A stretch of DNA of 28,184 nucleotides from Brevinema_A sp051649245. Lineage in GTDB: Bacteria; Spirochaetota; Brevinematia; Brevinematales; Brevinemataceae. Within the stretch, counting starts at the first letter, position 1; the number at the start of each line of letters is the position of its first letter. Below, one piece after another: positions 1 to 8,644 of this stretch. A program made the position numbers and the translations under genes. Where the stretch lies: contig JBOFGS010000021.1 in assembly GCA_051649245.1 (NCBI GenBank), forward strand, positions 1 to 28,184. The letters are read 5' to 3'. The notes under the pieces are model-generated. The model made no database searches and was not told where the DNA came from. It saw only the letters and a program-made list of their open reading frames with translations.

Positions 1-402
1 GATACAAAATTAATGTATCTACAGGATAAATACCCAAAACCATGTTTTTTAATTTATTGATCTTTTCTTCTTTAAATTGATCAATTGCTATGATTTTTTT
101 GATATCACTAATAACTTCACGGACATTTTCTTTTGAAAAAAATCATAATTTGTTTCTAATTTATGATCATCATTGAGGATATGCTCTAACATTTTTTTAT
201 CATTTTCGAATACCATAGGATTCTATACGTAATGATTCTTTGTTAGATTTACCGGTTTCAGGATCAAAGATAAAAATACACCGAAATAATTTGTCATGTT
301 CGTGAGAGCGTGATAATGCTTTCATTAATAATAAGATTGACAAGAGCCGTTATTGGCCGTCAATAATAGACCATTTGTATGTGCCATTTTCTTTTACGTG
401 GT
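1..402 (-). pseudogene. DUF262 (GmrS-like) gene remnant, cut by the window edge
   Basis: Read on the minus strand, three reading blocks in shifting frames join into one DUF262-like protein. The block at about 203-396 gives GTYKWSIIDGQ, then a TAA at 350-352 exactly where the family's second Gln of IIDGQQRL is expected, then RLLSILLLMKAL and an acidic/basic stretch. A second frame (about 135-212) gives ENDKKMLEHILNDDHKLE. The first frame resumes (about 2-133) with ENVREVISDIKKI. At least one nonsense change (CAA to TAA) and two frameshifts are therefore present. The usual N-terminal IPxYQRxxxW segment is absent, because the phosphatase gene ends at 415. DUF262 proteins include the nuclease subunit of type IV restriction (GmrSD) and related defence enzymes. 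The family call rests on the DGQ-RL motif plus the hydrophobic helix after it. The gene is clearly non-functional as read. Confidence 0.6.
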
Positions 403-414
403 TCTAAGAAAATA

Positions 415-1194
415 TTATGAAAATTCTGCAAAATCAATAAATTGTTCACTTATTTTCTGGTGTATTAAAGATGAACCGGCAATAATAGATGATTTTTCCA
501 AATCAAAGACATGATTATTGATATTACTTACCCAACCTTGTGCTTCTTGCACCAAAAGAATACCCGCTGCCATATCCCATGGAGCAAGTCTAAAATAAAC
601 TAGCCCATCCATCCGACCTGCAGCAATATAAGCTAGTGCTAATGCAGCAGATCCAGGACTTCGTACTGATTGAAATGCGTTAATCAATGTGTGAATCGGT
701 ACGGAATATTTTGAATTGTATGATCCGTATGAAATATAGCATTGTTTGAAGACATCGTTATTACTTACGGTCAATTTCGTATTATTCAAATAAGCACCTT
801 CTCCTTTAGTTGCATAGAAATATTCGTCCAAAATAGGATTAGCCACGACAGCTGCAATAATTTCATTACGATATGATAATGCCAAACTATATGCGACAAA
901 AGGAATACTTCTTGTATAATTAACCGTTCCATCAATAGGATCAACGATCCATTTAAAATCAGATTCTGTATTGTTTTGAAGTCCATTTTCTTCTCCTAAA
1001 ACAACATGGTCAGGATAGTATTCAGAAAGAAGATCACGAGTCATTTGTTCAATTTTCTTATCATATTCTGTAACAGGATCTCCTGCACTTTTCCAATCAA
1101 TTTGGTTTATTTGATAAAATCCCTCTTTAAAAGTTGGAGCTATTTTTTTTGCAATTAATAGAGCTGTTTCGGTGTATTGTTTGTTTTTTGTCAT
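415..1194 (-). CDS. suhB: inositol monophosphatase family protein
   Basis: This 259-residue protein is full length for the Mg-dependent inositol monophosphatase family, cytosolic enzymes that hydrolyse myo-inositol phosphates and related sugar or nucleotide phosphates. The metal-site motifs are visible: GDPVTEYD near residue 38, LGEEN (67-70), the signature DPIDGT (85-90), and WDMAAG near residue 206. The ATG at 1192-1194 is preceded by AAGGAG at good spacing. An upstream promoter is recognisable (1249-1277). The gene is divergent from the LpxB-related gene and sits against the DUF262 remnant. Family assignment is firm. The exact substrate (inositol phosphate, 3'-phosphoadenosine phosphate or histidinol phosphate) cannot be read from sequence, so suhB is a family-level name. 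Confidence 0.88.
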   Translation of the reverse strand: MTKNKQYTETALLIAKKIAPTFKEGFYQINQIDWKSAGDPVTEYDKKIEQMTRDLLSEYYPDHVVLGEENGLQNNTESDFKWIVDPIDGTVNYTRSIPFVAYSLALSYRNEIIAAVVANPILDEYFYATKGEGAYLNNTKLTVSNNDVFKQCYISYGSYNSKYSVPIHTLINAFQSVRSPGSAALALAYIAAGRMDGLVYFRLAPWDMAAGILLVQEAQGWVSNINNHVFDLEKSSIIAGSSLIHQKISEQFIDFAEFS

Positions 1195-1248
1195 AAGATT
1201 CTCCTTTTTATTATATAATATGTAGCTATGAAGTCCATTTATGTTATT

Positions 1249-1277
1249 ATTTTAGCATTAGATTATGATATTGTCAA
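1249..1277 (-). promoter_or_regulatory. sigma70-type promoter for the phosphatase gene
   Basis: On the minus strand a perfect TTGACA (1272-1277) lies 17 bp from TAAAAT (1249-1254), which carries an extended TGC in front. It points at the phosphatase start about 55 bp downstream. Confidence 0.6.
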
Positions 1278-1441
1278 TATTAATAGATTTATTCACAAAA
1301 TATCAAATCTTAAATATCAGTACAATATTTTTATTTGGTAAATCAATCATCGATGCTGGATTAACAGACTATATTTTTGTGTTGATTGAGCATTCTATTG
1401 GTTCAGTAAATATTTCTTTATTATAAAAGAATAATGAAATA

Positions 1442-1470
1442 TTGACTTTTTTTATTCTTTATTTTACAAT
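1442..1470 (+). promoter_or_regulatory. probable sigma70 promoter for the LpxB-related gene
   Basis: TTGACT (1442-1447), a 17-bp spacer and TACAAT (1465-1470) precede the gene by about 90 bp. Each hexamer has one mismatch to consensus. Confidence 0.5.
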
Positions 1471-1561
1471 AATTATACTTAGTAATTTTGTTGCTCTTCT
1501 TTTTCTTAGTTTGTGATTTTGAAACCAAATAATCAAACACCACCAAAAGGGGTTTTCTTAA

Positions 1562-2722
1562 ATGAATAAAAAAATAATATGTGTCATAGCCAATGGGTAT
1601 GCTGAAGAAATGATGGCATCTACTCTTGTAGAGGAGCTTCGTCTTCAAATGGGCGATCAAGCTACTGATTATTTTTTTGTTGGAGGATCGCTTGTTAGTT
1701 CTGGTCGTTGGTATCAAGATAAACAGATTGCGACTTTTTATTCAGGTGGAATAAGTCCTTCCGGTGGGTTTCCTACTCGTTCTTGGGGTGGATTTTTTAG
1801 TGATTTGTTTGCGGGCATCTTCAAAGGTCCCTTTCGTTTAGCACGATTCGTCAAAAGTTGGACAACATATGGTTTGGATATGGTGATTGTCGTAGGAGAT
1901 TTTCTTTTATTAACAACAGTTATCCCTGCTCTTAAAAAGAAAAATGTCAAATGTGTTTTTATTCCTACTGCTAAGAGTAATTATATTCAACCCCATTTTA
2001 AAATTGAAAAAAAATATATAAAAAAATATGTGGATATTTGTTTTCCTCGGGATGAGATAACAGCTCAAGATTTTCGTGATGCCGAGATTAATGCAGAGTA
2101 TCTTGGAAATTTAATGCAAGATTTATTGGATTCAACGGTAACACCATTGATTGCAGAACATCCTATTGTTGCGTTATTACCAGGTAGTCGTCAAGAAAGT
2201 TATGGAAATTTGGATAAAATTCTTACCGTTGTTGAACATATTACCCTTCCTATTCACTGGGCATTTGTTCAAGCAGCTGTCTTAAATGACACAAAAATCG
2301 AACATATATTTCGTAAAAGAAAATGGATTAAAGAAGGTGATTATTGTTGGATTAATGGTTTTAATAAGGTATATGTTTATCCAGGTGTTGATTTTGATAA
2401 AGTAGCATTAGGGTGCATTATGGGAATCAGTTTGGCTGGTACCGTAGGCGACCAAATTGCAGGATTAGGAAAACCGATTCTTAGTTTTGTTGGGACAGGT
2501 CCTCAAAGTTCTAAAGTACGAATGGAAGAATACGAAAAACTGCTTGGTGATGCTTTTGTTTATGAAAAAAAATTCCCTATGGGTGTTGTAAATACACTTA
2601 ATCGGATGTTAACAAATGATCAATTTCGTGCTAAATTAGGTGTCGAAGGATTAAAACGTATGGGATCATCCGGTGGAACTCAAAAAATTGCTCAAAAATT
2701 GCTGACCACCTTTTTAAGATAA
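1562..2722 (+). CDS. lipid-A-disaccharide-synthase-related protein (LpxB-like)
   Basis: The 386-residue protein resembles the LpxB-related family best known from cyanobacteria and Deinococcus (TIGR03492 from memory), not classical LpxB. Features seen are the N-terminal nucleotide-binding start with NGYAEE, SPSGGF followed by the DLFAG segment, FIPTAKSNY, a YLGNLMQD segment, ALLPGSR (about 205-211), SLAGTVGDQIAGLGKP, and a C-terminal RMGSSGG. ALLPGSR and AGLGKP are GT-B sugar-nucleotide-site motifs. The likely role is a cytosolic, membrane-associated glycosyltransferase acting on a glycolipid; its acceptor is unknown. The ATG at 1562 follows AAAAGGGG. The gene is monocistronic, with a terminator at 2767. 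Whether the organism makes lipid A cannot be judged here. Confidence 0.75.
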   Translation: MNKKIICVIANGYAEEMMASTLVEELRLQMGDQATDYFFVGGSLVSSGRWYQDKQIATFYSGGISPSGGFPTRSWGGFFSDLFAGIFKGPFRLARFVKSWTTYGLDMVIVVGDFLLLTTVIPALKKKNVKCVFIPTAKSNYIQPHFKIEKKYIKKYVDICFPRDEITAQDFRDAEINAEYLGNLMQDLLDSTVTPLIAEHPIVALLPGSRQESYGNLDKILTVVEHITLPIHWAFVQAAVLNDTKIEHIFRKRKWIKEGDYCWINGFNKVYVYPGVDFDKVALGCIMGISLAGTVGDQIAGLGKPILSFVGTGPQSSKVRMEEYEKLLGDAFVYEKKFPMGVVNTLNRMLTNDQFRAKLGVEGLKRMGSSGGTQKIAQKLLTTFLR

Positions 2723-2766
2723 GGATATGATTATCATTTCTTATCTATCGCTATTGTCCGATAAAT

Positions 2767-2796
2767 AAAAGTCCAGCATTTGAGTTGGACTTTTTT
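2767..2796 (+). terminator. rho-independent terminator
   Basis: A 9-bp stem (2767-2775 with 2786-2794), a 10-nt loop and a run of six T close the LpxB-related gene. The matching A-run on the other side could let it act in both directions. Confidence 0.85.
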
Positions 2797-2949
2797 ATAT
2801 AATAGCATATTTTTGCTCATATCCTTGTAGATATAAGGAATACATACTACGATCAAGTATCTAAAAAGATGTTGCATAGTATTGAGGAAGTTTTGTAATC
2901 TAAATATCAATCAAATCTGATACAAAAATAAACATAATAGGAAAAAATA

Positions 2950-4305
2950 ATGCCGAAAGAAACCACACATAACATGTTTCATGATATATTAACATCAAAT
3001 TTCCCAAATTTTATTGATCAATTGGATCGTTTAGTCTCGATTCCAAGTTTTTTGGCTGACAAAACGCAGTATCCTTTTGGAGATAATATTCAAAAAGCAT
3101 TAGAAGAGATGATTTTTATTTGTAAGGAGTGGGGATTTCGTACTTATATTGATCCAAAGGGATATTACGGATACGCTGAGTTGGGTCAAGGAACTACCTT
3201 AATAGGAGTGTTAGGACATCTCGATGTGGTTCCTCCTGGAGATTTAATGAAATGGGATCATCCACCTTTTTCTCCTATCATTAAAGAAGGTAAGTATTAT
3301 GGAAGAGGATCACAAGATGATAAGGGACCTCTGCTTGCGTCTATCTATGCTTTAAAATGTCTTGTTGCATCAGGATTTCAGCTTAATTATCGTGTGCGAT
3401 TTATTTTTGGAACTGACGAAGAAAATCTTTGGCGTGATATGCCTAAATACATGGCTAAAGAAGAAATACCTTCTCTTGCTTTTACTCCGGACTCAACATT
3501 TCCATTAGTTTATGCAGAAAAAGGATTGCTACAATGGCAACTCTCTACAAAAAATAAAACAGGTTTGAAATTCAAAGGTGGTGATGCTTTTAATTCTGTT
3601 CCTTCATCAATTACCGTTCCTAAAGATTTAAAAGTCATCAATTCCCTAAAAAAACTCAATTATGATTTTAATGATTTAGGTGAACAGATAGAAATAATTG
3701 GTAAAAGTGTCCATGCTCAAGTGGCAGAAACAGGAATAAATGCTATTAATCGATATTTGCATGCTCTTGAAGATGCCGGAATATCTACTCAATCAGGACG
3801 GTTTGTTTGTGAAAATCTTATGGGATATTCATTTGCGGAACCTATTTTTGGAGAGATTAAAGACGAGCATTCCGGAGCTTTAAAATTTAATTTAGGAAAA
3901 ATCGAGTTTACAGAAGATGAAGAAATTTTATATGTCGATGTTCGTATTCCTGTGACTTGTTCTAAAGAACTAATTGAAGAAAAATTATCTATTGCTGCTC
4001 TAAAATATGGTTTTGAGTATAAGCAATACGATTATTTGAAGTCTATTTATATGCCTTTGGATTCTTATCTTGTAAAGACCTTGATGAGTGCCTATCAAGA
4101 AGTTACAGGTGATATGGAATCACAACCTATTGCTAGTGGTGGTGCAACATACGCACGAGCCATTGATAATTGTGTGGCTTTTGGTGCTGTTCTTCCTAAT
4201 ACTCCGAAAACAGAACACCAGCCAAATGAATGTATTTCATTAGAGGATATGTTAATAGCAATGAAAATATATGCCCATGCTTTTGAAAAATTTAATAATG
4301 AGTAA
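2950..4305 (+). CDS. pepV: PepV-type M20 dipeptidase
   Basis: At 451 residues this matches the PepV/Sapep family of zinc dipeptidases (M20A), which hydrolyse dipeptides in the cytosol. Metal-site motifs are GHLDVVPPGD (His90, Asp92), GRGSQDDKG (119-126) and FGTDEEN (Glu157/Glu158). The C-terminus carries ASGGATYAR and the TEHQPNE segment typical of M20. The ATG at 2950 has AGGA eight bases upstream. The YfcC-type permease gene starts 16 bp after its stop, so the two are probably one operon pairing peptide cleavage with peptide or amino-acid transport. No strong upstream promoter is evident. Confidence 0.88.
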   Translation: MPKETTHNMFHDILTSNFPNFIDQLDRLVSIPSFLADKTQYPFGDNIQKALEEMIFICKEWGFRTYIDPKGYYGYAELGQGTTLIGVLGHLDVVPPGDLMKWDHPPFSPIIKEGKYYGRGSQDDKGPLLASIYALKCLVASGFQLNYRVRFIFGTDEENLWRDMPKYMAKEEIPSLAFTPDSTFPLVYAEKGLLQWQLSTKNKTGLKFKGGDAFNSVPSSITVPKDLKVINSLKKLNYDFNDLGEQIEIIGKSVHAQVAETGINAINRYLHALEDAGISTQSGRFVCENLMGYSFAEPIFGEIKDEHSGALKFNLGKIEFTEDEEILYVDVRIPVTCSKELIEEKLSIAALKYGFEYKQYDYLKSIYMPLDSYLVKTLMSAYQEVTGDMESQPIASGGATYARAIDNCVAFGAVLPNTPKTEHQPNECISLEDMLIAMKIYAHAFEKFNNE

Positions 4306-4321
4306 ATCGAAAGGAACAATT

Positions 4322-5872
4322 ATGAAAAAAGAAAAAAAAATGCTCAGTGCTTTTAGTATTGCTTTTGTCTTTCTCATTATTACTGCAATTTTGACATGGA
4401 TTGTTCCACCGTCTATTGTTGTCATGAATGACGGTGTCAAATCAGTTGTCTATGATGCAATCCTCAATAGTTCAGGAGAAATCATTACACCTGCAGGAAT
4501 ACAACCTGCAGGAATTTGGGATATTATTGCAGCTCCTGTTAAGGGATTTGAGAAGACAAGCTCTGTTGCTATTGCTATTCTTATGGCAGGTGCTTTTTTA
4601 GGATTACTTAATTTTGTAGGTGCTATGGAGGCAGGAATAGGGCTGTTGTTAAAAAAATACACAGGTTCAGCACTAATTGCTATTTTGATGTTTGCCTTTG
4701 CTGTATTTGGGAGTGTATTTGGATTTTGGGAAGAAATACCTGCATTTGCAATAGTTATTGTGCCTCTTTTTATTATAGCAGGTTACGATGCAATGACAGG
4801 TATTGCTGTGTTAATGGCCGGTGCAACAGCTGGTAATATGGCAAGTGTCGTTAATCCCTTTTCAACAGGTGCTGCAATTAGTGCTATTGGAAATAATGAA
4901 CTTTCTTTGGGAAGTGGGATTTTGCTACGATTAATTTTGTTTATTGTTCTCTACAGCATAGCCTTATTTTTTACAATCAAATATGCTAACAGCGTCAAAA
5001 AAAACAAAGAAAAATCAGTAGTATTTGGTATCGATCCTAATATCTCACATCATGACGCAAATAATCTCCCCGAATTAACAAAAGAACGATTTTGGTCTAT
5101 TATGTTGTTGATAGGTATTATTGTTTCTTTATTACTTGGTTATATTCCTTGGTATTCTGTTGAGTTTTCTGATGGAAAAACCTTGCAGGATATTGTTAAT
5201 ACTCCTTTAAAAATCTTATCTGCTATTCCATTTTTAGGAAATTTTTTAGGTATAGGACATATTACTCCTTTTGGAGATTGGTATTTTCAAGAATTTGCTA
5301 TTTTATTTTTTATAGGGGCATTGTTACTTGGAATAATCAATAAAATTCCTGAGGACCAATTTATTAAAGAATTTTTATCAGGTGCAAAAGATCTTTTAGG
5401 TGTGGTATTGGTGTTGGCGATTGCTAATGGAATATCTATTCTTATGGGTTCAAGAAGTTCAGGAATATCAGTAACTTTTGTTTATTTAATTCAAAATGCA
5501 CTGCAAGGAATACCGGCTTGGGCATTTTCAGCCTCAGCAATTTTTGCTTATGTAGTCATTGGATTTTTTCTTCAATCAACAAGTGGTGTGGCTAGCATTA
5601 CAATGCCTATCCTAGGAGCTGTGGCTTTTGCATTATTTTATCATTCTCCGATGGGAGGAGCTGGTGGACAAATTATGCTGATATCATCCTTCACGTTAGG
5701 AATTAATTTTATGTCCGGATTGTATCCAGGTGCAACAACAATGGGTACTTTAGAATTATTTAATATACCATATCATATTTATCTAACATTTATTTTTAAA
5801 ATGTTTTTCGTCATGCTTGCTGTTGGTGCTATTATTATTTCACTCTCTCAATATTTGAATCTATTATCATAA
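4322..5872 (+). CDS. YfcC family permease
   Basis: This 516-residue protein is polytopic, with roughly twelve hydrophobic segments. It matches the YfcC/DcuC-like family (ArsB/NhaD-type ion-transporter fold), often described as basic amino-acid or dipeptide transporters. Telling segments are the N-terminal LTWIVPP, AGIWDIIAAPVKGF, AGAFLG, FGFWEEIPAF, GATAGNMASVVNPFSTG and GLYPGATTMG. I chose the ATG at 4322 because AAAGGA lies just upstream; a start further up at 4271 would overlap pepV and has no ribosome site. Coupling to a dipeptidase suggests import of a peptide or arginine-like substrate. No arginine deiminase gene is nearby to test that. Confidence 0.8.
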   Translation: MKKEKKMLSAFSIAFVFLIITAILTWIVPPSIVVMNDGVKSVVYDAILNSSGEIITPAGIQPAGIWDIIAAPVKGFEKTSSVAIAILMAGAFLGLLNFVGAMEAGIGLLLKKYTGSALIAILMFAFAVFGSVFGFWEEIPAFAIVIVPLFIIAGYDAMTGIAVLMAGATAGNMASVVNPFSTGAAISAIGNNELSLGSGILLRLILFIVLYSIALFFTIKYANSVKKNKEKSVVFGIDPNISHHDANNLPELTKERFWSIMLLIGIIVSLLLGYIPWYSVEFSDGKTLQDIVNTPLKILSAIPFLGNFLGIGHITPFGDWYFQEFAILFFIGALLLGIINKIPEDQFIKEFLSGAKDLLGVVLVLAIANGISILMGSRSSGISVTFVYLIQNALQGIPAWAFSASAIFAYVVIGFFLQSTSGVASITMPILGAVAFALFYHSPMGGAGGQIMLISSFTLGINFMSGLYPGATTMGTLELFNIPYHIYLTFIFKMFFVMLAVGAIIISLSQYLNLLS

Positions 5873-5908
5873 TTTATTAAAATCACGTAATCTTTTAGCA
5901 ACCAATAG

Positions 5909-5951
5909 TATGATATATTCACGATCATTTTATCATTGTGAATATATCATA
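5909..5951. repeat. imperfect palindrome downstream of the permease gene
   Basis: A 14-bp perfect inverted repeat (5909-5922 with 5938-5951) around a 15-nt centre. It has no T-run on either strand, so it is not an ordinary terminator. It could stabilise the 3' end of the permease mRNA or bind a protein. Confidence 0.5.
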
Positions 5952-5976
5952 TCTAAAAAACTTCTCATATATTCTC

Positions 5977-6036
5977 AATTATCTATATAAAAAAGTACCA
6001 AACAATTAAGGATGGTACTTTTTTATATAGATAATT
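5977..6036. terminator. long bidirectional terminator hairpin
   Basis: A perfect 24-bp stem (5977-6000 with 6013-6036) around a 12-nt loop has an internal A-run on the left arm and T-run on the right, so it can terminate both strands. It separates the pepV-permease operon from the MACPF-like gene. Confidence 0.8.
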
Positions 6037-6190
6037 TATAGGATACATCATTTATATTCTCAGTATCTCTATATAAATTCAATATCTTATAAAAAAATAA
6101 TGATGATAATGATTTATTGGCAAACATATTGAATTAATCAATAGACATATGATATATTTAGTGAGTACATTCAATATAGATGAGGTTTTT

Positions 6191-8545
6191 ATGGAAATCC
6201 TTAATAGAAAATTAATAACAAAAAAACAATATTCTCACAATAATACAGGATTGTCACCTTTATTTATTGGAGTTTCTGACTTATCTGAGAATGTTCTTGA
6301 AGCGACAGGTATCTTTTTAAATGGACCTTTTTTTCAAGGAGCTACTGTTTTTAAAGATCATGTTCCAAAGATTTTTGATAAAGTGCCTATTCAAGAAACA
6401 TTTACATATGTGATTAGCTCTGAAGAAGAAAAAAGCCATCTTATTTCAAATATTACAAAAATTTCAGGTCGATATAAAAATGTGTCGGGACAAACGACAT
6501 TTGATTTTATTGATGATTTAGAAGTAACAAAAACATCAGTTTCTGTTTTTAAATATGCACGAAAGGTGATTGGTGAATATCGTTTCGATTTCAATAAACA
6601 AGAACTCGAAGATCATATCAGCAAGCTTCTTGATCCTACGACTGATGAAAATAAAGATAAGAATACTTATATTCAAAATATAAAAACATTTTTATCGACT
6701 TTTGGGTATTATTATATCTCTTCTTATCAAGTTTACAGTGAACTGCTAGCGTCTTGGCAAATCAACACATCCAGTATTAAAGAAAAACAAAAATTATCTG
6801 CAGATATCTCAGCATCTCTTTCTAGTGGTACCATGGATTTTTTCGCAACAAATCAACTACTTTCTCAATCAACAGAAAAATTATCAGAATCATCTACAAT
6901 ATTTCGATCTGCTTCTATGGGTATAGATCATAATACTCAAACCATCAACGAGCTTGATGAGGTATTCAATAATTTTGATAAATATACTACAGAAGATTCG
7001 GCAAAGATTATGAAAATTTTTATCAAACCTTGGATTACACTATCTCAAATTGCAACATATATTTCTCAAATCAGAGATCTAGAGATTGCAAAAATAGTAC
7101 AAGAATTATTAAGTGGTCCTAATGTAACTCAAGAAATATGGGATAGAAATTTTATGTTTCGATCGAATATGATTAGTTTGAAAAAAAGAATTGAACTAAC
7201 ATTAGAAGATCCTTTCGCTAAAGATTTTTGGGGAAATTTATATCAGTATAAAAATCTACCTATTGACAAAATAAAAAATATTGTATATCAGATAGATCAT
7301 TTGCTTGAGAAGCTTGATGCTATTCAAGATATTAATTTTGCAGACGATTATATTCAATTTGAAAAACAGTATATTCCCGAATGGGAAAAAATATATGCCA
7401 CTTATATGAATCTCATTAAATTACCTGTATTTATATTTAATGTTGAGACAGGATTTGCAGAAGTAGATCCGATAGATCCTACATTATTTCATTATCTCGA
7501 TGGTGAATATGACTCTGTTACTATAGAATTTAATGCAAAAGATCACCAACCTAACGATATATTGTTCACAGGGCATACGTTTTATCGTCCTTATCCTTTG
7601 TCTTTTTCTTCTGCTTGGGAACAAGGTGCGATGTTATTTAAACGTATTCCTGATCCTCATGATAAGTTAATAAATCCTTTTGTTATTGAAATACAATGTC
7701 GCTTATCTTGGACGTTGCATTCTGCATGGAGTATTAAAAGTGATGTCGTCCGACCACTATACGACAGACCTACTTATGCTAAAGTAGTTTACAATACAAA
7801 TATAGAAGCAGTACCCCTTATAGGAAAGATTTCTTTAGAAATAAGGGAAAAAAAGGATGTGGGTTTGAAAAATAACATGGAATTACAAAATACTCATCAT
7901 AATCCCCCTATAGTAGAATTAGTGTTTTCAAATCCTAATAAAACGATTTCAAACTATAAACAAGCGATGCAATTACTAAGACAATATGATATCAGAAATG
8001 AAAAACAATATTTGGTCTTTGTCAGATCTATCCTTCAAGATAACAAGTTTGATCAAAATATAGAAAAAATAATTATGATGGAATCTTTAAACTTCAAGAT
8101 TGTTGGAGTATCTTTTGATGGTTATGATACCCCTCTGTTAAGCTACAACTATCCTTCAATATTATCTAATTGTAGTGGAGATCTGTTACAATATTTTTGT
8201 GGACCTATTAATTATAATCAAGAACTTGTTGCCAAATGTGTTCTTATTGCTTTTATAGCTGAAGCAGCACGATCAAAAATAGTAGAGCAAAGCTTTTATA
8301 ATTTTATTTCCAATAAAATTAAGCAGATTAATCTTGATCGCCAAAAACAATTTTTGTATACCGTTTTTGATAAAGTTTGTGTATTTAATGGATACAAAGA
8401 TCATACAAATAACTATACTCCATATTTTCGAGCTCTTGAATTAGATGATTACAAAAGATTTTATCAGAGTAGTGTTTTTAAAGGAGATAAAATCACCGCT
8501 CTCAAGATGCTTGATGATATTGTAAGAGAAGAAGCAAAAGCATAA
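6191..8545 (+). CDS. large protein with MACPF-like features (possible pore-forming protein)
   Basis: The 784-residue product has no clear signal peptide or membrane helix. Residues about 80-210 read like a membrane-attack-complex/perforin core: a YVISSEEE stretch, a Ser/Gly-rich VSGQTTFDF strand and SVSVFKYARK, followed about 70 residues on by TFLSTFGYYYISSYQ, which resembles the MACPF signature (Y/F-G-T-H-Y/F) with TH replaced by YY. Next comes a Ser-rich region (KLSADISASLSSGTMD) as in the helix-forming insertion. The C-terminal 550 residues are unrecognised. I chose the ATG at 6191 because TGAGG lies six bases upstream; the start at 6149 has none. The gene is monocistronic between hairpins. 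The MACPF call is from memory of motif shape and is tentative. An intracellular or surface protein of another fold is possible. Confidence 0.45.
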   Translation: MEILNRKLITKKQYSHNNTGLSPLFIGVSDLSENVLEATGIFLNGPFFQGATVFKDHVPKIFDKVPIQETFTYVISSEEEKSHLISNITKISGRYKNVSGQTTFDFIDDLEVTKTSVSVFKYARKVIGEYRFDFNKQELEDHISKLLDPTTDENKDKNTYIQNIKTFLSTFGYYYISSYQVYSELLASWQINTSSIKEKQKLSADISASLSSGTMDFFATNQLLSQSTEKLSESSTIFRSASMGIDHNTQTINELDEVFNNFDKYTTEDSAKIMKIFIKPWITLSQIATYISQIRDLEIAKIVQELLSGPNVTQEIWDRNFMFRSNMISLKKRIELTLEDPFAKDFWGNLYQYKNLPIDKIKNIVYQIDHLLEKLDAIQDINFADDYIQFEKQYIPEWEKIYATYMNLIKLPVFIFNVETGFAEVDPIDPTLFHYLDGEYDSVTIEFNAKDHQPNDILFTGHTFYRPYPLSFSSAWEQGAMLFKRIPDPHDKLINPFVIEIQCRLSWTLHSAWSIKSDVVRPLYDRPTYAKVVYNTNIEAVPLIGKISLEIREKKDVGLKNNMELQNTHHNPPIVELVFSNPNKTISNYKQAMQLLRQYDIRNEKQYLVFVRSILQDNKFDQNIEKIIMMESLNFKIVGVSFDGYDTPLLSYNYPSILSNCSGDLLQYFCGPINYNQELVAKCVLIAFIAEAARSKIVEQSFYNFISNKIKQINLDRQKQFLYTVFDKVCVFNGYKDHTNNYTPYFRALELDDYKRFYQSSVFKGDKITALKMLDDIVREEAKA

Positions 8546-8609
8546 TATAAGAATACTAAATATTATATGATTGATCTTAATATTTTTAATCTCTATTAAG
8601 ATGAAAAAT

Positions 8610-8638
8610 TTGACAATCTTACTAATATATGCTATAAT
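8610..8638 (+). promoter_or_regulatory. perfect-consensus sigma70 promoter of a non-coding transcript
   Basis: TTGACA (8610-8615), an exact 17-bp spacer and TATAAT (8633-8638) with extended TG at -15/-14. No protein gene follows on this strand for several kb. The expected start, about 8645, is the first base of a long folded element. Confidence 0.8.
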
Positions 8639-8644
8639 AATAAC

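Larger units (their letters stand above)
1195..1561. other. divergent intergenic region
   Basis: This 367-bp AT-rich spacer between two divergent genes holds both promoters (1249-1277 minus, 1442-1470 plus). A 53-codon plus-strand frame at 1265-1426 has hydrophobic stretches but no ribosome site and no family I recognise. I do not call it a gene. Confidence 0.5.

Noticed and set aside
1265..1426. 53-codon plus-strand frame with hydrophobic segments in the divergent spacer
   Set aside because: No ribosome site, no recognised family, overlaps the suhB-side promoter, and stop-free frames of this length are common in such AT-rich DNA.
2826..2893. Protein-like stretch (YYDQVSKKMLHSIEEVL) before pepV
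   Set aside because: Too short, no start with a ribosome site, no family recognised.
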